DNA of 22,292 nt from Oscillospiraceae bacterium (GTDB taxonomy: Bacteria; Bacillota_A; Clostridia; Oscillospirales; Oscillospiraceae), in contig JAEDOJ010000006.1 of the NCBI GenBank assembly GCA_016302015.1, positions 1 through 22,292 of the forward strand. Reading direction: 5' to 3'. The translations under genes were made by a program, and so were the position numbers. Below are positions 17,198-22,292 of the stretch, in pieces (the first letter of the stretch is position 1; every line of letters begins with the position of its first letter). The notes under the pieces are model-generated. The model worked only from the letters and a program-made list of their open reading frames with translations. It did not search any database and was not told the origin of the DNA.

Positions 17198-18132
17198 CTT
17201 CTGCGCTCCGTAAGCTGCGGCACGGGAATCTCCCGCAGGATCCCGTCCAGAATTTCCTCCGCCGTACAATCATTGAGCCGCGCTTTGGAGGACAGCAGGA
17301 GGCGATGCGCAAAGACGCTTTTCACCATTTCCCGCACATCCTCCGGCAGAACGAAGTCTCGTCCTTCCGTGAATGCACACGCTTTTGCGGCCCTGCAAAG
17401 CGACAGCGCTCCGCGTGGGCTGACGCCGAGCTGTATCATCGGATGAACGCGCGTTGCCTCGGTCAGAGCGGCAATGTAATCATAAACCGCGTCGGAAACG
17501 AAGGTTTTCTCTGCCACACCGATCGCCTCCGCCAGCGTCTCCCGCGTCATCACCGTCTGCACCGCGTCCAAAGGGTCGCCGCCGTGACGGTTTTTTAGAA
17601 TATCCACCTGCTCCGCGCGATCGGGGTAGCCCATCGACAGCCGCATCAGGAAACGGTCAAGCTGCGAGTTCGGCAGGTTTTGCGTGCCCGCAGAGCCGAC
17701 GGGGTTTTGTGTCGCCAAAACGACGAAAGGGGAAGGGAGGGCATGGGTTCTGCCGTCTACCGTCACGCGTCCTTCCTCCATGGCCTCGAGAAGCGCGGAC
17801 TGCGTCTTGGGGCTGGTGCGGTTGATCTCGTCGGCAAGCAGCAAATTGGTCATGACTGCACCCGCCTGGTATTGCAGCGTGCCGTCATGAAAAACGGAAA
17901 AGCCGATAATATCCGACGGCATAGTGTCCGGCGTGAACTGCACGCGCTTGACCTCCAACCCCAACGCTTTTGCAAAGGACAGCGCCATCGTCGTTTTTCC
18001 CACGCCGGGCACATCCTCCAAAAGCACGTGTCCCTGCGCCAAAATTGCGATCCAGATCTTTTTGATTACTTGCTCTTTCCCGACGATAACCTTTTTAATT
18101 TCGCCGATCATTTTTTCGCTTACTTCGTACAT
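17194..18132 (-). CDS. MoxR family AAA+ ATPase
   Basis: The 312-residue cytoplasmic ATPase has Walker A EDVPGVGKTTMA, the MoxR segment RVQFTPDTMPSDIIGFSVF, Walker B NLLLADEINRTSPKTQSALLE, sensor VVLATQNPVGSAGTQNLPNS, and a C-terminal lid with LGVSPRGALSLCRAAKA. MoxR proteins act as chaperone-like ATPases with VWA/DUF58 partners. The ATG at 18132 is preceded by GGAAAGGAAAG. It overlaps the end of the alpha-barrel gene by 13 bases, tying it to the riboswitch-controlled operon. Confidence 0.93.
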   Translation of the reverse strand: MYEVSEKMIGEIKKVIVGKEQVIKKIWIAILAQGHVLLEDVPGVGKTTMALSFAKALGLEVKRVQFTPDTMPSDIIGFSVFHDGTLQYQAGAVMTNLLLADEINRTSPKTQSALLEAMEEGRVTVDGRTHALPSPFVVLATQNPVGSAGTQNLPNSQLDRFLMRLSMGYPDRAEQVDILKNRHGGDPLDAVQTVMTRETLAEAIGVAEKTFVSDAVYDYIAALTEATRVHPMIQLGVSPRGALSLCRAAKACAFTEGRDFVLPEDVREMVKSVFAHRLLLSSKARLNDCTAEEILDGILREIPVPQLTERRR

Positions 18133-19232
18133 TTTTTCTTTCCTTTCCACAGCAGCAAACCGGCGGCGCATATCAGCGTGACCGCGCCCGCAATGCCAAT
18201 TCCATACCAAAGGGCGTTTTGACGCCCTGCATTACCGTATTCATAATTGCGGATCTCCGTATCCTGAAAGCTGTAGACGCCGTCTTTTCCGCCATCCATC
18301 CGCTCCAAGGCGCACAGGGCAAGCCCGGCTTGCTCCGTGGCAAGGAGGTTCGCCGCATCGCCCAGCGTGTGGCAAAACGCGCCCGTTTCCGTCCGGTACA
18401 GCAGCAGCCCGTCCAGTGCGCTGCCGCCCGCTTTCACAAAACGCGCATCCGTGCGCGGGTCGATTCCGAGGCTGCACAGGGCGATGACCACCTGCGCGCA
18501 GCTTTCCGCGCCGGGCGTTCCCCAGCTCTCAAAGTCGCCCCGCGCAGTCTGCACGGCGGAGAGATAGCCCAGCGCCCGGTCGATCGCCTGACCACATTCC
18601 TCCCGATAGGGCGCGAGCGCTTGCAGCGCCATGGCCGTCATATCGACATCCGACTGTCCTGCGGCAAGGCCGAAACCGCCGTCCGGCTCCTGCGCGGCAA
18701 GGATCGCCGTAACCATATCCTCCCGCCGGAAACGTGCGTCGGCAGGTACGGAGTAGTTCCGCGCGTCAAGCGTCAGCAGTGCAAAGATCCAGCCGTTCAG
18801 GCCCTGTGTGCCCAAGCTGTCCGTCATGTGCCAGTTGTAAGTCCCGTCCGCGATCAGGTCGATGAGGTTTCCCTGCGCATCCGTGCCGAAGCAGGTGGGG
18901 TCGGCACCCAATGCCAGAACGGTCAGCGCGATGCGGTGCCATTCTGTCGCCTTGACGGTGTCCAGTCCGCCCGCTTCGGCATATTGAGCAGAGACATAGC
19001 TCCAAAGCCGATCCAAATACGCTTCGCGATATGCCGCCTCTCCGCTGCGCCCTGCCAGCAGCGCCGCCCAGTCGGAAAGCGGATCTCCCGCAATGAGGGC
19101 ATCGGAGCGCAACAGGTCGTCCGTATCCAGCAGCTCCTCCAATGCGTCCAACGTCGCCGCTGCCGATGCCTGCGTCACAAGCGCACATATGAGACATAGC
19201 GCAAAAAGAAATCTAAAGCATTGCTTCCTCAT
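18120..19232 (-). CDS. Membrane-anchored alpha/alpha-barrel protein (prenyltransferase/squalene-cyclase-repeat type), transcobalamin alpha-domain-like
   Basis: The 370-residue protein has a signal peptide (RFLFALCLICALVTQASA) and a C-terminal span followed by a basic tail (ALWYGIGIAGAVTLICAAGLLLW, then KGKKK), so the body lies outside the cell. In between are repeated helical pairs of the prenyltransferase/squalene-oxidase type: AAQEPDGGFGLAAGQSDVDM, GDFESWGTPGAESCAQVVIA and TGAFCHTLGDAANLLATEQA. Human intrinsic factor and transcobalamin have the same kind of alpha/alpha barrel as their alpha domain, joined to a DUF4430-like beta domain. Here the neighbouring upstream gene supplies the DUF4430 part. 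Enzymatic cyclase function is unlikely because I see no DXDD motif. The ATG at 19232 has GGAGGA; it overlaps the previous gene by 20 bases. Confidence 0.85.
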   Translation of the reverse strand: MRKQCFRFLFALCLICALVTQASAAATLDALEELLDTDDLLRSDALIAGDPLSDWAALLAGRSGEAAYREAYLDRLWSYVSAQYAEAGGLDTVKATEWHRIALTVLALGADPTCFGTDAQGNLIDLIADGTYNWHMTDSLGTQGLNGWIFALLTLDARNYSVPADARFRREDMVTAILAAQEPDGGFGLAAGQSDVDMTAMALQALAPYREECGQAIDRALGYLSAVQTARGDFESWGTPGAESCAQVVIALCSLGIDPRTDARFVKAGGSALDGLLLYRTETGAFCHTLGDAANLLATEQAGLALCALERMDGGKDGVYSFQDTEIRNYEYGNAGRQNALWYGIGIAGAVTLICAAGLLLWKGKKKCTK

Positions 19233-21126
19233 GTTTCCTCCTCCGATCTGTTATGGCATCCGTCCCCGCCTCGAGGGGCGGCAGCGTCTCCCGCTTTGTC
19301 TCCCCACAGCGGGTGCAGGTGTAATCGATCCATCCTTCCTCCGTTTCCGTCGGCTCCTGCCGCGCGGTCTCGGTAAAATCGTGTCCGAGCGGGGGAAGCT
19401 CCACCGTCTCCTGCACATCGCCGCAGACGGCGCAGGTGCGCGCCATGCTGCCGGACTCCGTACAAGTCGCTTCCTGCGATATGGTCTCCTCACCCCATTG
19501 ATGCTCGTCATAGTAGGTGCCGTTGATCCATCTGCCACAATAGGTGGGCAGTCTTCCGTAGCTGCCGCCGCTGGCATTGTAGCCGCCGATGTCCTTACCG
19601 TAGGCGAGGGTGAAACGGATATAAAGCGTGTCGCCGTCGCTGAGGTAATAGTTGGAAAGCCCCTTCCCGGCATACAGTGTCCCGTTGACGGAGTACATCC
19701 AGCCCGCGCCCTGTGTATAATCAAACTCGCCCAATGAATCCGAACTCGATTGTCCGGTCAAGCCCAAGCCGTCGTCCAAAATTTTCTGCCAGAGGGCGTC
19801 GGGGATCTGCGCGTAGTCCGTCATGCCGCTTCGCGCAATGCGGCGCAGATAAAACCCGTCATCCGGCGAGCGAGCATAATCCACCTCGTAGCCGAATTCC
19901 TCCAGCATAGCCAAAACTGCGTAAGAGGCAGGCTCGTTCTGCTTAATCTCATAGGCATAGGTGCCGCCCAAGGTATCCGGATCCAAGCCGACCACGGTCG
20001 CATCCAAAAGGATATACGCCGTGCCCACCGTGCCGCCGGTATCCACAAAGGAATAGGTCACTTCATAGCGCAGATAGGTCGAGTTTCCTGCGTCGTCCCA
20101 CGCGAGGACGGTCACCTCATGGGTCTCCGTGTCGCCGACGGTGGGGTTTTCAAAATACAGCTCGTATTCAAACACATCACTGCCGGTGGGGTCACGCACG
20201 GTCTTTCCGTCCAGTGTGACCAAAATGTGATCGGCAAAAATAATACTACCGTCGTGGGCACGGGCTTTGACAAGGAAAGTAAAGTTACGGTTGGTGAGCT
20301 GCCCCGTAAAACCGTCCAGATTCGTGCTGACCACCGGTGGATGGTCACCGACGGTGGGATTGTCCTCATCCGCCCGCTGCGCAACATAGCGAACGGTGTA
20401 AGTCTCCTCCAGTACAGTCTTGCCGCCCTGCTTGATGTAGAGCGTGATAAAATTGTTCTCCTGCCGCGCAAGCCTGGCTTGATAGTTTCTGCCCGATGCC
20501 GTGAGGAAGCTGCCGTTTGCAGGCGTTTGGCTGCTGCGGAGCTTGACGCGCAGGTACATATCCGATTCTCCGTTGACAATGTAAGCATAGAAGGGCAGGA
20601 CATCATCATCCAACTGATCGAAGGTCAGGACGCAGTCCGTCAGATCCGTTACGATCCGGAGTTGTCTGTCATCGTCCGGTTCCTCGTCGCCGCCGGTGTC
20701 GTCGCCTTCTTCACCGCCACCGTTTTCTTCCTCGTCTCCGTCGCCGCCTTCGCCTTCCTCCGGGTTGTCAGGCACAGGCTCCTCCACCTCGCCGCCGCTC
20801 GAAGGCTCCGGCTCCGACGGCTGAGACGGCTCAGACGGCGTTGTCGGCTCAGTTTCTCCCGGTGGCTCCGTTTCTTCCGGTGGCTCCGTTTCTTCCGGTG
20901 GCTCTGTTTCCTCAGACGGTTCCGTTGTGTCTGTCGGCGGAAGCTCCGCTGCACCGCCCCCGGAAGGGGAGGGACCCGCTTCCACAGAAAGCTGTTGCAT
21001 ACGGTGAGGCAGAGGCTCCGCATCGTCCGAAACACGAAGATCGCCTGCGATCCATATAAGGCTCAAAAGCATGGCAAGCACCAGCGCCGCCGCGAGCCAT
21101 TTTGTGATTGTCTTGTACCGATGCAC
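19213..21126 (-). CDS. Membrane-anchored surface protein with acidic Pro/Glu linker, DUF4430 domain and CxxC modules
   Basis: The 637-residue protein is the first gene after the cobalamin riboswitch. Residues about 8-28 (WLAAALVLAMLLSLIWIAG) form a signal or signal-anchor. A low-complexity linker to about 165 contains repeats of EPPEET and then Gly/Glu/Asp-rich sequence. Beta-rich, Ig-like segments follow. A DUF4430-like domain spans about 370-510, with YAVLAMLEEFGYEV and GAGWMYSVNGTLYAGKGLSN near 472 and LSDGDTLYIRF. The C-terminus has two CxxC modules (RTCAVCGD, YTCTRCGE). I chose the GTG at 21126 because AAAGGGG lies about nine bases upstream and because the longer reading from a TTG at 21174 would start inside the intrinsic terminator. 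The DUF4430 motif closely matches the lipoprotein at 7216-7710. Corrinoid binding is inferred from riboswitch control and fold. Confidence 0.85.
   Translation of the reverse strand: MHRYKTITKWLAAALVLAMLLSLIWIAGDLRVSDDAEPLPHRMQQLSVEAGPSPSGGGAAELPPTDTTEPSEETEPPEETEPPEETEPPGETEPTTPSEPSQPSEPEPSSGGEVEEPVPDNPEEGEGGDGDEEENGGGEEGDDTGGDEEPDDDRQLRIVTDLTDCVLTFDQLDDDVLPFYAYIVNGESDMYLRVKLRSSQTPANGSFLTASGRNYQARLARQENNFITLYIKQGGKTVLEETYTVRYVAQRADEDNPTVGDHPPVVSTNLDGFTGQLTNRNFTFLVKARAHDGSIIFADHILVTLDGKTVRDPTGSDVFEYELYFENPTVGDTETHEVTVLAWDDAGNSTYLRYEVTYSFVDTGGTVGTAYILLDATVVGLDPDTLGGTYAYEIKQNEPASYAVLAMLEEFGYEVDYARSPDDGFYLRRIARSGMTDYAQIPDALWQKILDDGLGLTGQSSSDSLGEFDYTQGAGWMYSVNGTLYAGKGLSNYYLSDGDTLYIRFTLAYGKDIGGYNASGGSYGRLPTYCGRWINGTYYDEHQWGEETISQEATCTESGSMARTCAVCGDVQETVELPPLGHDFTETARQEPTETEEGWIDYTCTRCGETKRETLPPLEAGTDAITDRRRKHEEAML
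20843..20914 (-). repeat. Tandem 18-bp repeats coding for the Glu/Pro linker
   Basis: About four imperfect copies of an 18-bp unit (plus-strand consensus GGTGGCTCCGTTTCTTCC) encode EPPEET-type hexapeptides in the linker of the DUF4430 surface protein. Such repeats commonly vary in number between strains and set the length of a wall-spanning stalk. Confidence 0.8.
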
Positions 21127-21157
21127 GGACGGTTCCCCTTTCCGAGAGATTCCCAAG

Positions 21158-21200
21158 AAAAAAAGCCGCGGCAATCAAGCATATGCTTGGTTGCCGCAGC
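21158..21200 (-). terminator. Intrinsic terminator of the cobalamin riboswitch
   Basis: On the minus strand an 18-bp stem (GCTGCGGCAACCAAGCAT pairing with ATGCTTGATTGCCGCGGC; one mismatch and one G-U pair) is followed directly by seven T. It lies between the riboswitch core and the GTG start at 21126. This is the normal layout for transcription-terminating cobalamin riboswitches, in which bound cobalamin favours the terminator. It predicts that the whole six-gene operon is off when B12 is plentiful. Confidence 0.88.
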
Positions 21201-21254
21201 CGTTTTTCTGCGCCAAAATATCGCCGGACCTCTATACGCGCAGAGGTCTGACTG

Positions 21255-21438
21255 TCTTTCCGCTCCGGCAGTTCTCCTGACTTGCGCCTCATTGACCTGC
21301 ACACAGCCTTCTCGGGAAAGTTCCCAATGACCGACTTTCGTCATGTGTGCAGTCTCCGCGCTTACAGTGGCGGTACCGTTCGGGATTCACACCCGATTCT
21401 CTATTCTCCGCCCGACCCCGCAGGAATTCGGACGGCAC
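21255..21438 (-). ncRNA. Cobalamin riboswitch (leftward)
   Basis: Read on the minus strand, the sequence from 21438 holds the standard cobalamin aptamer core: GAATCGGGTGTGAATCCCG, then CGGTACCGCCACTGTAAGCG (within 21354-21392), then after a variable arm the B12 box GTCAGGAGAACTGCC (21281-21267). The usual B12 box has GACCTGCC, so one base differs. A further 7-bp hairpin (GACCTCT / AGAGGTC, 21227-21248) and the terminator at 21158-21200 form the probable expression platform. Borders are approximate. It should repress the DUF4430-to-SLH operon when cobalamin is bound. Confidence 0.93.
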
Positions 21439-21447
21439 CGGAGCTAA

Positions 21448-21608
21448 GGAAGCTCTGAATAAATCGGCAAGGATGCTCGGCGGAGGATTTTTCTTCAAGC
21501 CGAGGTTCGGAAAGTGCAGGAATACTGGATGTATTTCAAACTTTCCGAACCGAAGGATTGGAGGAAAAGACCTGTCGAGCGCCGCCGCTCTATTTATTCA
21601 GAGGTTCC
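21448..21608. mobile_element. 161-bp MITE-like element, copy 2 (inverted relative to copy 1)
   Basis: The ends GGAAGCTCTGAATAAAT and (reverse complement) GGAACCTCTGAATAAAT are flanked by CTAA at 21444-21447 and 21609-21612. The interior has an inverted repeat with perfect 12-base arms (GGTTCGGAAAGT / ACTTTCCGAACC). It is 161 bp long, like copy 1 at 8409-8569, and differs from it at five positions. It carries no transposase. It lies between the minus-strand promoter at 21629-21657 and the cobalamin riboswitch, so the mRNA leader must include it. A short open frame crossing it in the plus direction is a reading of the element and not a gene. Confidence 0.87.
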
Positions 21609-21628
21609 CTAAGTATTCGTTTGAATCT

Positions 21629-21657
21629 ATTCTATACACTTCCCCCAAAAAAGTCAA
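21629..21657 (-). promoter_or_regulatory. Probable sigma-A promoter of the riboswitch-controlled surface operon
   Basis: On the minus strand TTGACT (21657-21652) and TAGAAT (21634-21629) are separated by 17 bases, close to the vegetative consensus. Transcription would start near 21622, pass through the 161-bp element and enter the riboswitch at about 21438. No other good promoter is visible between here and the riboswitch. Confidence 0.7.
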
Positions 21658-21659
21658 CC

Positions 21660-22150
21660 GTTCCGCGCGGATTTATACTGTCGATCGGGGATGTTCCACT
21701 CTACTATGCTGTAATAATGAAAGCTTCACTTTTTCTATGAAAGCGGGAGGAGCTTTTTTACACAGGAGACAGTACGCCGTAGGGCACGGTGACTCGGCAG
21801 CGTAGAGGTTTTCGACGAAGAAGCCTTGCGGATGCGGCTTACCCCTTGCGGGTGCGTGCCGTCCGCGAAGCGGCAGGCGGTACTGACAAACCAATTTGTA
21901 CGCAGTTGGTAGTTCCTGCACGGGATTGCTACAACGCCTGCGCAGCCGTTCGCGAGGAAAGAGTGCTACGGATGTGACACTGCAATCTGATGCAGGCGCC
22001 TCATTCAACAAATCCCACCCAATGTCGGCAACCGTCCTGCGGAACAATACTATGCACGGTAGCGCCGCATCATGCATTCCCCCGCACCGTACTCCGCAAA
22101 AAGCAACGCAGCCACCGCGAATCCAATCGAAATTTCTCTCCCGAAAGAGT
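21660..22150. other. Gene-free region between divergent promoters, with nested inverted repeats (possible structured RNA)
   Basis: I see no convincing coding sequence in these 490 bases. There are two domains closed by complementary ends. The first is 21771-21886, with CAGTACGCC pairing with GGCGGTACTG (one bulge), an inner GGCACG (21784-21789) with CGTGCC (21856-21861), and small hairpins AAGCC/GGCTT and ACCC/GGGT. The second is 21936-21998, with CGCCTGC and GCAGGCG. This could be a small RNA or the remains of a repeat element; the strand cannot be told. A 134-codon frame on the minus strand (22077-21673) has no well-placed ribosome binding site and no recognisable motif. Confidence 0.4.
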
Positions 22151-22151
22151 A

Positions 22152-22179
22152 TTGACTTTTCTGTTCCTGCCGTTATAAT
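22152..22179 (+). promoter_or_regulatory. Probable sigma-A promoter driving the rightward cobalamin riboswitch
   Basis: TTGACT (22152-22157) and a perfect TATAAT (22174-22179) are 16 bases apart on the plus strand. The riboswitch aptamer begins at about 22208, which fits a short leader after a start near 22186. Confidence 0.8.
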
Positions 22180-22207
22180 AAAAGCAAGAAAAGTGAATTT
22201 GGTTTCA

Positions 22208-22292
22208 GTGCCGTCCGAATTCCTACGGGGTCGGGCGGAGAATAGAGAATCGGGTGAAAAACCCGAACGGTACCGCCACTGTAAGCGCGGAG
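22208..22292 (+). ncRNA. Cobalamin riboswitch (rightward), 3' part cut by window end
   Basis: The plus strand repeats the first 85 bases of the leftward riboswitch (21438-21354) with four differences by my count. It includes GAATCGGGTGAAAAACCCG and CGGTACCGCCACTGTAAGCG, which are aptamer core elements. The B12 box and expression platform lie beyond the window, as does the controlled gene, which is likely another corrinoid-related gene or operon read to the right. Confidence 0.9.

Noticed and set aside
21127..21174. Upstream TTG start for the DUF4430 surface protein
   Set aside because: The codon lies inside the intrinsic terminator stem, while the GTG at 21126 has a well-placed ribosome binding site.
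21347..21805. 152-codon plus-strand frame running through the riboswitch and mobile element
   Set aside because: Its sequence is a translation of the riboswitch and the 161-bp element; the same peptide-like reading appears at copy 1, as expected for a repeat.
21673..22077. 134-codon minus-strand frame between the divergent promoters
   Set aside because: It has no properly spaced ribosome binding site, no domain motif, and runs through the inverted-repeat region; kept only as a note in the gene-free region.

Overview
The window looks like a stretch of a Firmicutes chromosome, most likely a Clostridia-class gut anaerobe of the Oscillospiraceae/Ruminococcaceae type. The clues are strong AGGAGG-type ribosome binding sites, an ECF-type vitamin transporter, S-layer-homology (SLH) surface anchoring, DUF4430 proteins and cobalamin riboswitches. 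This assignment is inferred from gene content only. Every convincing gene lies on the minus strand, so transcription runs from high to low coordinates. Nearly everything points to vitamin B12 (corrinoid) capture, uptake and completion.

Right part (about 21127-22292): a regulatory region with two divergent, nearly identical cobalamin riboswitches. One reads leftward (about 21438-21255), has its own promoter (21629-21657) and is followed by a strong intrinsic terminator (21158-21200). The other reads rightward from a promoter at 22152-22179 and is cut by the window end. Between the two promoters lie about 490 bases with no convincing gene but with nested inverted repeats that may be a structured RNA. 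A 161-bp MITE-like element sits between the leftward promoter and its riboswitch.

Middle part (8693-21126): a tightly packed six-gene operon below the riboswitch. In order of transcription it encodes (1) a membrane-anchored protein with a long acidic Pro/Glu linker and a DUF4430 (transcobalamin beta-like) domain; (2) a secreted, C-terminally anchored alpha/alpha-barrel protein resembling the alpha domain of transcobalamin/intrinsic factor; (3) a MoxR AAA+ ATPase; (4) a DUF58 protein; (5) a TgpA-like membrane transglutaminase homologue whose expected catalytic Cys is Ser; and (6) a 1724-residue secreted protein with a PQQ-type beta-propeller, three 40-residue CxxC repeats and three SLH domains. 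I propose that this is a cell-surface corrinoid-capture system.

Left part (129-8393): a second minus-strand cluster. It encodes a DUF2284 cysteine-rich protein, a DUF4430 lipoprotein, an EcfT membrane subunit, an unusual EcfA-EcfA-S fusion, a TIM-barrel protein, and then cobT (apparently frameshifted by one base), cobU, cobS and a CobC-like phosphatase. These last four are the nucleotide-loop-assembly and salvage enzymes that turn imported cobinamide into cobalamin. I see no riboswitch in front of this cluster.

A second copy of the 161-bp element (8409-8569) lies just upstream of the DUF2284 gene, in opposite orientation to the first. The two copies bracket the whole surface operon. Read together, the surface operon would catch corrinoids, the lipoprotein and ECF transporter would import them, and CobTUSC would finish the cofactor.
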